DNA of 64,000 bases from NCBI GenBank assembly GCA_937887565.1, contig CALABS010000064.1:1-64000 (forward strand), read 5' to 3'. Both the position numbers and the translations under genes were made by a program. Of this stretch, positions 35,293 through 43,963 are shown piece by piece. Under the pieces are notes generated by a model. It searched no databases, was not told where the DNA came from, and saw nothing but the letters and a program-made list of their open reading frames with translations. The stretch's first letter is position 1; every line of letters begins with the position of its first letter. The DNA is from an uncultured Rhodospirillaceae bacterium. GTDB lineage: Bacteria; Pseudomonadota; Alphaproteobacteria; Rhodospirillales; Magnetospirillaceae.

Positions 35293-36564
35293 ATGATCGC
35301 ACCATCCCGTTTGCGCCTTTCACGTGCGATGCTTGCCGTGACCGCGATCCTGCTGCTCGGCAGCACGGCCGCCGTCGCGGCTGAGCCGAACACCGACATC
35401 ACCCATCTCATCGACACCGCCCGGCGTCTGAATCCGGAGGCCGCTGCGATGGCCCTCGAGGCCGACGCCGCGACGGCGCGCATCGTTTCCGCGGGCTCTC
35501 TCGACGACCCCAAGTTCAAGGTCGAGTTGGAACTGCCGCGCAACGAGCCCGGCTACCTGCCGCGCGACCGCGCCGGCCGCGAGCTGTATCAGGTGCGCCA
35601 GATGTTCCCGCTGTGGGGCAAGCGCGACTTGAAGCGCGAGATCGCCTCGGCGGACAGTCGCAAGGCCGCCGCCGCCCAGGCCGAGGTGGCGAACCAGATC
35701 GCCTACCGCGTCAAGGTCGCCTACGCCGAATACCACGCGGCGCATCTGGCGGCTGACGAGACCCGCCAACTGCTCGGGACGGTCCGCCGTCTGTCGGAAC
35801 TGGCGCGCGTCCGCTATGCTCAAGGCCCCGGCAAGCAGCAGGACATCACCGGCGCCAACGCCGAAGCCGGGGCGCTCGCCGCCGACCTCGCGCGCATGGA
35901 CGCCGACCGCCACCGCGCCCAAGTGCGCCTGAACGGGCTGCTCGCCCGTTCGCCCGAAACGCCGTTGCCGGCCAAACCCCGGCCCCGGCCGGTCCCGCCG
36001 CTGGAGACGCTTTCGGTCGACGCGCTTGCCGACCGCGCCCGCTCCGACTATCCGGCGATCCGCGCCCAGCTCGCGCAGATCGACTCCGCGGACGGTACGC
36101 GCCGCCTCGCCGAGAGGAACGGCTATCCGGACGTAGAGCTGGGCATTGGCGCGATGCGGCGCGATGGCCGCTTCGACGGCTATCAGGCGATGGTCGAGGT
36201 CAACATCCCGCTCTATGCCGACCGCCGCCGGGCCGAACAGCGCGAAGCCGCCTCGATGGCTGGAGCGGCGCGGGCCAAGCTGGAGCAACTCCGCCTCGAC
36301 GTCACCACCGACGTGCACGAGGCCCATGCCATGCTGGCCGCGCTGAAAGAGCGCAAACGCATTGTGCGGGAGATCACCTTGCCCCAGGCGCGCATCGCCC
36401 TGGAGTCCGCCGCGCGCGGCTACGAACAGTCACGGGAGGAGTTCGCCACCCTCCTGGTCGCAGAGCAGACGCTGCGCCGCGCGTTGGTCGAATACGTGAA
36501 CGTGACGTTCGAAGAGCAGATCCGGCTTGCCGAGATCGAACGCCTGATCGGAGGTGAACTGTGA
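35293..36564 (+). CDS. cusC: TolC-family outer-membrane efflux protein (CusC/CzcC-like)
   Basis: 423-residue outer-membrane channel of a heavy-metal RND pump: signal peptide (1-27) and two OEP repeats rich in long helices (LIDTARRLNPEAAAMALEADAA; VRQMFPLWGKRDLKREIASA; second repeat from about 250). It forms the exit duct for CusBA. ATG 35293 was chosen because the signal peptide begins there. It overlaps the adaptor gene by 4 bp, and the order C-B-A-F matches cus operons. Confidence 0.9.
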   Translation: MIAPSRLRLSRAMLAVTAILLLGSTAAVAAEPNTDITHLIDTARRLNPEAAAMALEADAATARIVSAGSLDDPKFKVELELPRNEPGYLPRDRAGRELYQVRQMFPLWGKRDLKREIASADSRKAAAAQAEVANQIAYRVKVAYAEYHAAHLAADETRQLLGTVRRLSELARVRYAQGPGKQQDITGANAEAGALAADLARMDADRHRAQVRLNGLLARSPETPLPAKPRPRPVPPLETLSVDALADRARSDYPAIRAQLAQIDSADGTRRLAERNGYPDVELGIGAMRRDGRFDGYQAMVEVNIPLYADRRRAEQREAASMAGAARAKLEQLRLDVTTDVHEAHAMLAALKERKRIVREITLPQARIALESAARGYEQSREEFATLLVAEQTLRRALVEYVNVTFEEQIRLAEIERLIGGEL

Positions 36565-37817
36565 GCCGCCCGTCCATCCACCTCGCCACTCTCCTTGCCG
36601 CTGTCCTTGCGGCCGGGACGCCGGCCTTGGCGCAGTCGGGCCATGCCGGGCATGGCGCCCCCGCCGCGGCGCAGCAACCCTCCGGTCCGGGCAAGGTCCT
36701 GTACTACCGCAACCCTATGGGGCTTCCGGACACCTCTCCGGTGCCCAAGAAGGACCCGATGGGCATGGACTACGTCCCCGTCTACGAAGGCGAGGACAGC
36801 GCATCCGGTGCCGTCACCATCAGCCCCGACAAGGTCCAGAAACTCGGTGTGCGCACCGAAACGGCGGCGCGGCGGACGGTCTCCCGCCAGGTGCGGGCGG
36901 TCGGCACGGTCCAGGTGGACGAACGCCGCCTCTTCATCGTCGCGCCGAAGTTCGAGGCCTGGATCGAAACCCTGCTGGTCGATACCACCGGCGCCACCGT
37001 ACGCCAGGGCCAGCCGCTGATGGAGGTCTACAGCCCCGAACTGGTGCTGGCCCAGCAGGAATACCTCGTCGCCCGCCAAAGCAGTGGCGGCGGCGGCCAG
37101 CTCGCCGAGGCGTCGCTCCAGCGGCTGCGCAACCTCGACGTCCCCGCGGAGGAGATCGAACGGCTGCGCAAGACCGGCAAGGCCTCGCGCACCCTGACCT
37201 ACCGCGCGGCCGCCGGCGGCGTGGTTCTGGAGAAGACGGCCGTGCGGGGCATGCGCTTCATGCCCGGCGAGGCGCTCTACCGCATCGCCGACCTGTCGAA
37301 CGTCTGGCTGATCGCCGACGTGTTCGAACAGGATCTCGGCTACGTCAGGCCGGGCCAGGAGGTGGAGGTCACGGTCAATTCGCTGCCGGGCAGGGTCTTC
37401 TCCGGCAGGGTCGGCTTCGTCTATCCGACGCTGACCGCCGAAAGCCGCACCGGCAAGGTGCGCATCGAGCTGCCCAACGCCGATGGCCTGCTCAAGCCCA
37501 ACCTTTACGCCACCGTGCACCTGACCACCGATGTGAGCGCCGTCCCGGGCGCGATGGCGGGGCTGGCCGTGCCGGACTCCGCCCTGCTCGACACCGGCCG
37601 GCGGCAGGCGGTGCTGGTGGAGACCGGCGAGGGCCGCTACGAGCCGCGCGACGTCAAGGCCGGTGCCCGCGCCGACGGCTACGTCCAGATCCTCGCCGGG
37701 CTGGAGGAGGGCGAGCGCGTCGTCGTGCGCGCCAACTTCCTGATCGATTCCGAAAGCAACCTGCGTGCGGCCCTGAGCGCCTTCGGCGGCAGCGGCGGCC
37801 AGCACCAGCACCAATAG
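36561..37817 (+). CDS. cusB: Heavy-metal RND efflux periplasmic adaptor (CusB-like)
   Basis: 418-residue membrane-fusion protein: signal peptide (1-24), His-rich start, heavy-metal-binding domain (about 47-77, YYRNPMGLPD and KDPMGMDYVPVYEG), then barrel-sandwich hybrid and beta-barrel domains (RLFIVAPKFEAWIETLLV; GQPLMEVYSPELVLAQQEYL). It transfers metal to CusA and links it to CusC. GTG start overlapping cusC. Ends with a His/Gln tail (GGQHQHQ). Confidence 0.92.
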   Translation: MSRPSIHLATLLAAVLAAGTPALAQSGHAGHGAPAAAQQPSGPGKVLYYRNPMGLPDTSPVPKKDPMGMDYVPVYEGEDSASGAVTISPDKVQKLGVRTETAARRTVSRQVRAVGTVQVDERRLFIVAPKFEAWIETLLVDTTGATVRQGQPLMEVYSPELVLAQQEYLVARQSSGGGGQLAEASLQRLRNLDVPAEEIERLRKTGKASRTLTYRAAAGGVVLEKTAVRGMRFMPGEALYRIADLSNVWLIADVFEQDLGYVRPGQEVEVTVNSLPGRVFSGRVGFVYPTLTAESRTGKVRIELPNADGLLKPNLYATVHLTTDVSAVPGAMAGLAVPDSALLDTGRRQAVLVETGEGRYEPRDVKAGARADGYVQILAGLEEGERVVVRANFLIDSESNLRAALSAFGGSGGQHQHQ

Positions 37818-37835
37818 CCGGCGGAGGGCCTCGCC

Positions 37836-40800
37836 ATGATCGCCGCCATCATCCGCTGGTCCGCGCGCAACGTCGCGCTGGTCCTGATGGGCACGCTGTT
37901 CCTCATCGGGATCGGCGCCTATTCGGTGTCGCGCATTCCGCTCGACGCGCTGCCCGACCTGTCGGACGTCCAGGTCATCCTCTACACCGACTATCCCGGC
38001 CAAGCGCCGCAGGTGGTCGAAGATCAGGTCACCTACCCGCTCACCACCGCCATGCTCAGCGTGCCGAAATCCAAGGTGGTCCGCGGCTTCTCGTTCTTCG
38101 GCGCCTCCTTCGTCTACATCATCTTCGAGGACGGCACCGACATCTACTGGGCGCGCTCGCGCGTGCTGGAGTACCTGAACTTCGCCGCCAAGCGGCTGCC
38201 CAACGGCGTCACCCCGACGCTGGGGCCGGACGCCACCGGCGTGGGCTGGGTCTACCAGTATGTCGTCCTTGCCAAGGACCGCACGCTGGCCGAACTGCGC
38301 ACGCTACAGGACTGGTACCTGCGCTACCAGCTCACCAAGGCCGAGGGCGTGGCCGAGGTGGCGAGCGTCGGCGGCTTCGTCCAGCAGTACCAGGTGGTCG
38401 TCGATCCGCAGAAGCTCCAGGCCTACGGCGTGCCGCTGGCCAGGATCGCCCAGGCGATCCGCATGTCCAACCAGGACGTCGGCGGCCGCGTCGTCGAGAT
38501 GGCCGAAACCGAGTATGTGGTGCGCGGGCGCGGCTATCTGCGCGGCACCAAGGACATCGAGGAGATCGTCCTCAAGGTCGACCGCGGCACGCCGATCCTG
38601 CTGCGTGACGTGGCGCGGGTGGAGATCGGCCCGGACGAGCGCCGCGGCCTGACCGAGCTGAACGGCGAAGGGGAGGTGGTCAGCGGCATCGTTCTGCAGC
38701 GCTTCGGCCAGAACGCGCTCGACGTCATCCGGAGCGTCAAGGACAAGCTGACCGAGCTGAAGGCCGGACTGCCCGAGGGCGTGAGCATCGAGAGCGTCTA
38801 CGACCGCTCCGACCTGATCCTGCGGGCGGTGGACAACCTCAAGGTGACGCTGATCGAGGAGAGCGTCATCGTGGCCCTGGTCTGCATCGTCTTCCTGCTG
38901 CATGTGCGCAGCGCGCTGGTCGCCATCGTGACTCTGCCGATTGGCGTGCTCATTGCCATCATCGTCATGGACTGGATGGGCATGACCTCGAACATCATGA
39001 GCCTGGGCGGCATCGCCATCGCTGTCGGCGCCATGGTCGATGCCTCCATCGTGATGATCGAGAACGCCCACAAGCGGCTGGAGCACGCACCGCCGGACGC
39101 CAACCGCGCCAAGGTGCTGATCGACGCGGCGGTGGAGGTCGGGCCGGCGCTGTTCTTCAGCCTGCTGGTCATCACCGTGTCCTTCCTGCCGGTGTTCACG
39201 CTGGAGGCGCAGGAGGGCCGGCTGTTCAAGCCGCTGGCCTTCACCAAGACCTTCGCCATGGCCGGGGCGGCGTTCCTGTCGATCACGCTGGTGCCGGTGC
39301 TGATGCTGCTGTTCGTGCGTGGCCGCATCGTGCCGGAGCGCCGGAACCCGGTGAACCGCCTGCTCATCTGGCTGTACCGGCCGATGATCAAGCTGGTGCT
39401 GCGGGCCAAGATCCTGACGATCCTGATCGCCGCCGGGCTGCTGGCCTGGTCGGTGGTCCCGGCCTCCAAGCTGGGCAGCGAGTTCATGCCGGCGATCAAT
39501 GAGGGCACCATCCTCTATATGCCGAGCACGCTTCCCGGCCTGTCGATCACCAAGGCAGCCGAGCTGATCCAGACGCAGGATCGCATCCTCAAGAGCTTCC
39601 CCGAGGTGGAGTCGGTCTACGGCAAGGCGGGGCGCGCCGCCACCGCCACCGACCCGGCGCCCACCGAGATGTTCGAGACGGTCATCAACCTGAAGCCACA
39701 GCCCGACTGGCGGCCGGGGATGACCTACGAGAAACTGGTGGCGGAGATGGACAAGGCCGTGCAGATGCCCGGCATCTCCAACGCCTGGACGATGCCGCTG
39801 CGGGCACGTATCGACATGCTCTCCACCGGCATCCGCACGCCGATCGGCATCAAGGTGTTCGGCAAGGACCTGGAGGAGATGGAGCGGCTGGCCCGCGCGA
39901 TCGAGGCCGTGGTCAAGGCCGTTCCCGGCACCACCAGTGCCTACGCCGAGCGCATCGTCGGCGGCTACTACCTGGAGATCGACCCCAACCGCGAGCAACT
40001 GGCCCGCTACGGCCTGACCGTCGGCGACCTGCAGGACACCATCCTGACGGCGCTCGGCGGCGAGATGGTCACGACCACCGTGGAAGGGCGCGAGCGCTTT
40101 TCCGTCAACGTCCGCTACCCGCGGGAACTGCGCAGCAACCCGGACGCCATCGCCAGCCGCATCCTGCTGCACCCGGACATGGGTGGGGCAATCCCGCTCG
40201 GGCAGCTCGCTTCGGTGCGGCTGACCAAGGGGCCGGCGACGGTGCGCACCGAGAACGCGCTGCTGTCGGCCTACATCTACGTCGACATCCGTGACCGCGA
40301 CATCGGCGGCTACGTCGCCGACGCCCGCAAGGCGGTCGCCGAGCAGGTGCAGATGCCGGCCGGCTACTACGTCACCTGGAGCGGGCAGTTCGAGTACATG
40401 GAGCGCGCGGCGGCGAAGCTGAAGATCGTCATCCCGGTGACCATCGCGATCATCTTCCTGCTGATGTACCTGAATTTCCGGCGCATCACCGAGACGCTGA
40501 TCGTCATGCTGTCGCTGCCCTTCGCGCTGGTCGGCGGCGTCTGGTACATGGCGCTGCTTGGCTTCAACCTCTCGGTGGCCGTGGCTGTGGGTTTCATCGC
40601 GCTGGCCGGCGTGGCGGCCGAGACCGGCGTGGTGATGCTCATCTACCTCGACCACGCGCTGGAGGACCGCAAGCGTCGCCGTGCCGCCGAGGGGCAGGCC
40701 ATGACCGTGGCCGACCTCTACGACGCCATCATGGAGGGCGCCGTAGAGCGCGTGCGTCCGAAGATGATGACGGTGGTCGCCATCATGGCCGGCCTCCTGC

Positions 40801-41030
40801 CGATCATGTGGAGCACCGGCACCGGCTCGGAGGTGATGCAGCGCATCGCCGTGCCGATGATCGGCGGCATGGTCTCCTCCACCGTGCTCACGCTGCTGGT
40901 GATTCCAGCCCTCTACGCCCTGGTCAAGACGCCGGCGATCCGCCGTCAGGCGGCAGCAAAGCCGCCGCTTCCTCGTGACCTTTCGTCCATCGATGCTCAA
41001 CCCAACAAGGAGACTCTCCATGCATCGTAA
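37836..41030 (+). CDS. cusA: Heavy-metal RND efflux pump (CusA/CzcA family)
   Basis: 1064-residue inner-membrane proton-driven pump, full length for the family. RND landmarks: SRIPLDALPDLSDVQVI near the N-terminus, TM4 signature GAMVDASIVMIENAHKRLEH matching monovalent-cation (CusA-type) pumps, a second large periplasmic domain, and the C-terminal helices (VERVRPKMMTVVAIMAGLLPIMW). The TM4 motif favours Cu(I)/Ag(I) over divalent metals. Start 18 bp after cusB; its last 11 bp overlap cusF. Confidence 0.94.
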   Translation: MIAAIIRWSARNVALVLMGTLFLIGIGAYSVSRIPLDALPDLSDVQVILYTDYPGQAPQVVEDQVTYPLTTAMLSVPKSKVVRGFSFFGASFVYIIFEDGTDIYWARSRVLEYLNFAAKRLPNGVTPTLGPDATGVGWVYQYVVLAKDRTLAELRTLQDWYLRYQLTKAEGVAEVASVGGFVQQYQVVVDPQKLQAYGVPLARIAQAIRMSNQDVGGRVVEMAETEYVVRGRGYLRGTKDIEEIVLKVDRGTPILLRDVARVEIGPDERRGLTELNGEGEVVSGIVLQRFGQNALDVIRSVKDKLTELKAGLPEGVSIESVYDRSDLILRAVDNLKVTLIEESVIVALVCIVFLLHVRSALVAIVTLPIGVLIAIIVMDWMGMTSNIMSLGGIAIAVGAMVDASIVMIENAHKRLEHAPPDANRAKVLIDAAVEVGPALFFSLLVITVSFLPVFTLEAQEGRLFKPLAFTKTFAMAGAAFLSITLVPVLMLLFVRGRIVPERRNPVNRLLIWLYRPMIKLVLRAKILTILIAAGLLAWSVVPASKLGSEFMPAINEGTILYMPSTLPGLSITKAAELIQTQDRILKSFPEVESVYGKAGRAATATDPAPTEMFETVINLKPQPDWRPGMTYEKLVAEMDKAVQMPGISNAWTMPLRARIDMLSTGIRTPIGIKVFGKDLEEMERLARAIEAVVKAVPGTTSAYAERIVGGYYLEIDPNREQLARYGLTVGDLQDTILTALGGEMVTTTVEGRERFSVNVRYPRELRSNPDAIASRILLHPDMGGAIPLGQLASVRLTKGPATVRTENALLSAYIYVDIRDRDIGGYVADARKAVAEQVQMPAGYYVTWSGQFEYMERAAAKLKIVIPVTIAIIFLLMYLNFRRITETLIVMLSLPFALVGGVWYMALLGFNLSVAVAVGFIALAGVAAETGVVMLIYLDHALEDRKRRRAAEGQAMTVADLYDAIMEGAVERVRPKMMTVVAIMAGLLPIMWSTGTGSEVMQRIAVPMIGGMVSSTVLTLLVIPALYALVKTPAIRRQAAAKPPLPRDLSSIDAQPNKETLHAS

Positions 41031-41376
41031 GATCCCCACCGCGGTACTCGCTGCGCTGCTGGTCCTGCCCGCCGCCGCATCGGCCCAGACGACCATGAAT
41101 CACGACCGGGCCGGGGGTGGCATGCCCATGGGGACGATGGCAGCCCCGGCCAACGGAACGACCGGCAAGGTCAACGCCGTGAACGCCGCCAGCCGCACGA
41201 TCAATGTGACCCATGGGCCGATCCAGGGATTGGGCTGGCCGGCCATGACGATGGATTTCGGCGTCGCGCCGAGCGTCGATCTCGTCCCCGTCAAGGTCGG
41301 CGATACCATCGCCTTCACCGTCGGCAAGGATGCCAAGGGCGTTTACCAGATCGACTCGCTGAAGCTGGGTAAGTAG
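41020..41376 (+). CDS. cusF: CusF-like periplasmic copper-binding protein
   Basis: 118-residue secreted metallochaperone: signal peptide (1-23), Met/His-rich linker (MNHDRAGGGMPMGTM), then the small CusF beta-barrel with the conserved GLGWPAMTMDFGV motif, whose Trp and two Met contact Cu(I). AAGGAG lies 7 bp before the ATG, which overlaps the cusA 3' end. It would load CusB with periplasmic copper. Confidence 0.92.
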   Translation: MHRKIPTAVLAALLVLPAAASAQTTMNHDRAGGGMPMGTMAAPANGTTGKVNAVNAASRTINVTHGPIQGLGWPAMTMDFGVAPSVDLVPVKVGDTIAFTVGKDAKGVYQIDSLKLGK

Positions 41377-41391
41377 GGAGAAATTTGTTGG

Positions 41392-41438
41392 AACCTTTCC
41401 GGTCTCTGGTTGGATTCGACCTGGAGACTGGAAAGGTT
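41392..41438 (+). terminator. Long hairpin after the cus operon
   Basis: 15-bp stem with one mismatch: AACCTTTCCGGTCTC (41392-41406) against GAGACTGGAAAGGTT (41424-41438), 17-nt loop, 15 bp past the cusF stop. No U-tract follows; probably a 3'-end stabiliser or factor-assisted terminator. Confidence 0.65.
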
Positions 41439-41571
41439 GTGATGGGTGGGGCTGGCCAATGACCGCAAGAAGTCGAAGCGAGAATAGGGCGTGGAAGATT
41501 ATCGATCAGCTTTTTTGTATATAATTCAGAATTTCTTCATTTAGTCGTTCTGCTTTCTCATGAGGTGGACT

Positions 41572-41625
41572 GTGGAATTGCGGCAATTGCTCTATTTAAA
41601 TATTCTGGCTGAAGCTGGCAGCTTC
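41572..41625 (+). pseudogene. First 18 codons of a LysR regulator gene, truncated by IS debris
   Basis: GTG start with GAGGTGG upstream encodes MELRQLLYLNILAEAGSF, the canonical LysR N-terminal helix. At codon 18 the sequence becomes antisense IS256 transposase. The AT-rich 41450-41560 is its old promoter region. Confidence 0.8.
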
Positions 41626-41990
41626 GTCGTGTTGCTCAAGCAGCAGGGCGCCGACCAGCCGGGTGACGGCCGCTTCGCATGGGAAGATGCCGACGACGTT
41701 GGTGCGCCGCTTGATCTCGCCGTTCAGGCGCTCCAAGGGGTTGGTGGAGTGCAGCTTGGTTCGCAGGTCCTTGGGATAGGCCATGTAGGCCAGCACGTCG
41801 AACTCGGCCTCGTCCATCAGCGCCGCCAGCAGCGCCTTCTCCGCCGTGCGCCGTGGCTTCAGGAAGGCCGGGAAGTAGGTGCCGCGCCGCAGTTTGGGAA
41901 TCCGAAGGTCGATGGCGCCGGCACGGGTTTCCCAGGTCCGCTCGCGATACCCGTTGCGCTTGGTTTGCCGATCCTCGGTCCGCTTGAACC
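41623..41990 (-). pseudogene. IS256-family (Mutator) transposase fragment, internally deleted
   Basis: Reads TKRNGYRERTWETRAGAIDL and FPAFLKPRRTAEKAL from the N-terminal third joined to DVLAYMAYPKDL, HSTNPLERLNGEIKRRT and GIFPCEAAVTRLVGALLLEQ from the C-terminus; about 200 residues with most of the DDE core are missing. It ends exactly where the LysR relic begins. Confidence 0.88.
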
Positions 41991-42023
41991 GCCCCGAGTT
42001 TTCCGGAGGCCGGATTGGTTGAG

Positions 42024-42182
42024 TCACGCCGCCATGGCGACGTCCTCGGTTTGGGCATAGTAGCGCGCTTCGGCCTCGGCGGGGGGAATGTTGCCGATGG
42101 GTTCGAGTAGACGTTGGTTGTTGAACCAGTCGACCCATTCCAGAGTGGCGAACTTGACGGCCTCTAGAGTGCGCCACGGGCC
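42024..42182 (-). pseudogene. IS3-family transposase (OrfB) C-terminal fragment
   Basis: 52 codons ending at a native stop: GPWRTLEAVKFATLEWVDWF, NNQRLLEPIGNIPPAEAEA and YYAQ, the conserved end of IS3 OrfB. It is joined directly to the IS110 fragment upstream. Confidence 0.9.
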
Positions 42183-42191
42183 CACGATGCC

Positions 42192-42561
42192 GGATCTCCT
42201 GGGCGTCGGTGGACTCGCGGTGCACGGGCCGGAACCAGCCCATGCGCAGCAGCTGAGCGATGCCGTGGGCATCTTTGCGGTCGGTCTTCACCACCATGGC
42301 CGATAGCGCCGCCTTCACGTGCCGGGTTTCCAGCAGCACCGTCTCGTAGCCCCCCTGGCTGAGCCCGGCGTGCAGCCACTGCGACAAGGGGCCAGCCTCC
42401 AGCCCGATGCGAACCACCGAAAAGCCAAGTTCGTCGAAGAAACATACCAGGGCGTCGGGCTCGCTGGCGACTTTCGCCTCGCGGACGATCTTACCCGTCG
42501 CATCCACCACGCACACGCTGCTCAGTTCCAACGAGACGTCGATTCCGGCAAAGTAATCCAT
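42192..42561 (-). pseudogene. IS110-family transposase N-terminal fragment
   Basis: About 123 codons from the native ATG at 42561: GIDVSLELSSVCVVD, LEAGPLSQWLH and KTDRKDAHGIAQLL carry the DEDD catalytic residues of the RuvC-like domain. Homology stops at QEIR, where the IS3 piece begins; the C-terminal Ser domain is lost. Confidence 0.9.
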
Positions 42562-42632
42562 GGCTGTCCCCCTTGATGCTTGGGGCCGATCTGATCGGAC
42601 CCCGCTTCACACCATCACAGTGGGGACAGCCA
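42561..42632. repeat. Inverted repeat at the former IS110 left end
   Basis: TGGCTGTCCCC (42561-42571) and GGGGACAGCCA (42622-42632), 11-bp perfect arms, 50 nt apart, starting at the IS110 start codon. In IS110 elements this non-coding end can encode the bridge RNA; whether this one did is inference. Confidence 0.5.
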
Positions 42633-42942
42633 CCCCGCCAAGCTACCGCTTGGGGAAGGCCCATTACGGCATCTAGGTGTGCAGACCGAGGTGACCGCTT
42701 CCTGGACGGAGGCGGCGCAGCTTCTCCACAACGGAAGTGTTGGCGTTGCCCGCCAACGCACCTGATCATGATATGTTGCCTAAGCCACGCCAAAGCGCGC
42801 ATGCCGAGTGTTACGTATGAACGGAGCAACTTGACGGCAGCGGAGACGTTGTTCATTCTGATAAAAGCGTGTTTCCGCATCGGCCTTGTGCACTCAGCGA
42901 ATTCCGGCGCGGTCTACGGGTGCAGCAGCGGAAGGTGGTATC
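42633..42942. other. Gap upstream of the exported caspase module
   Basis: About 310 bp. It contains a small hairpin (GTTGGCG 42739-42745 / CGCCAAC 42751-42757) and a candidate promoter at 42831-42859. No gene seen. Confidence 0.4.
42831..42859 (+). promoter_or_regulatory. Candidate sigma-70-like promoter of the exported caspase module
   Basis: TTGACG (42831-42836), 17-bp spacer, CATTCT (42854-42859), 84 bp before the first gene of the module. The -10 is weak. Confidence 0.4.
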
Positions 42943-43374
42943 ATGCGGACGCCAATGGGGATGACGGTCTTTGCGGCGCTGGTGGCTGTTCCGTACATTG
43001 CACTCGCCGCCGACGCGGACCTCCGAACCGCCATTCAGGAAATGACCGGAGGCACGTCTCGCGAATGGGTGAAGACCATCGTCCAGACAGTCATGGGCGA
43101 CGGCAACCGGTGCACGGCCGGCGAAACCTACACCTTCTCGAAAGACGGAAAGGCGACGATCCTCAACTGCGGAAGTCAAGGAATCCTTACCAAGCGCGAG
43201 GTGTCCTGGAGCCTCGGCGAGGATGGGATCGACAAAGTTCTCACGCTCGATGGCCAAAAGTACTTGGTTGCGTTCCGGAAAGCCGGCGGCGTCCATGAGA
43301 TGCGCCTGCGCCAGCGCTCCGGCAGTAAGACCGAGGCGACAACGGACACGGTGTTCCGGTACGAGGCGGAGTGA
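42943..43374 (+). CDS. Exported hypothetical protein, first gene of a caspase-containing operon
   Basis: 143-residue secreted protein: signal peptide (1-24, VFAALVAVPYIALAADA), then a beta-rich mature domain (GETYTFSKDGKATILNCGS; EVSWSLGEDGIDKVLTL; KYLVAFRKAGGVHEMRLR), suggesting a small calycin- or lipocalin-like sandwich with two Cys. Function unknown. The start has a GGAAGGTGG ribosome site. 16 bp separate it from the next gene, and the four genes up to 45.7 kb run in one direction. Confidence 0.65.
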   Translation: MRTPMGMTVFAALVAVPYIALAADADLRTAIQEMTGGTSREWVKTIVQTVMGDGNRCTAGETYTFSKDGKATILNCGSQGILTKREVSWSLGEDGIDKVLTLDGQKYLVAFRKAGGVHEMRLRQRSGSKTEATTDTVFRYEAE

Positions 43375-43390
43375 CGGAGGGTCCCCGCGG

Positions 43391-43963
43391 ATGGACGAGG
43401 AGACGAAGCGGCACTGGGATGTTCGTTTAGGTATCGTGACGCCCATCGTCACCCTGCTGGGGATCTTCGGCGGCCTTTGGCAGTTCCAAGTTGGCGAGGC
43501 AAGCCGCGAGAAGGAAGCCCGTGAGAGCTTCTCGCGAGAGAAAACTCTCGATTTCCGTCGCCAGCTCTGGCTGCAGCAGCTCGATGCCTATCGGACCATT
43601 TCCAAGACGGCAGGCGCCATCGTTGCCTACCACGAGGACAAGGCCAAGCTCGAGGAACTTAACCGCGCTTTTCTCGCTGATTACTGGGGTGTGATGATCC
43701 TGGTGGAGGACGAGGAGGTAAGCCGGGCCATGATTGGCTTCTTCCTTGAAATCAAAGATTACCAGGCTGGCTGGAGCGACGGTGATCGCCTGAAGCATCG
43801 GGCGAGCCAACTTGTGGACGCCTGCCGACGATCATCGGAACGGACTTGGCGCACGATCACGCGCTGGGAAGATTGGCCCGGAGGCGGCGATGGCGGCAAG
43901 AGTGCGAGCAATGGCAGGCCTGTCAATCCTGCTCGTGATAATCACATGGTGCTCCAGCGCTAA
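43391..43963 (+). CDS. Single-pass membrane protein with cytoplasmic or periplasmic coiled coil
   Basis: 190-residue protein: one membrane helix (about 13-33, GIVTPIVTLLGIFGGLWQF), then a charged coiled-coil/helical region (GEASREKEARESFSREKTLDFRRQLWLQQLD) and a compact helical domain. Similar small proteins with a REK..FRRQLW motif occur widely without known function. GGAGGG precedes the ATG. Its 3' end overlaps the caspase gene by 74 bp, which implies close co-expression. Confidence 0.6.
   Translation: MDEETKRHWDVRLGIVTPIVTLLGIFGGLWQFQVGEASREKEARESFSREKTLDFRRQLWLQQLDAYRTISKTAGAIVAYHEDKAKLEELNRAFLADYWGVMILVEDEEVSRAMIGFFLEIKDYQAGWSDGDRLKHRASQLVDACRRSSERTWRTITRWEDWPGGGDGGKSASNGRPVNPARDNHMVLQR

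Noticed and set aside
38304..41096. 930-codon minus-strand frame opposite cusA
   Set aside because: His/Asp/Gln-rich nonsense composition produced by antisense reading of a GC-rich RND gene.
41596..42561. Single 321-codon transposase gene
   Set aside because: It is a chance fusion of IS110, IS3 and IS256 fragments, with the IS3 homology in another frame; not one protein.
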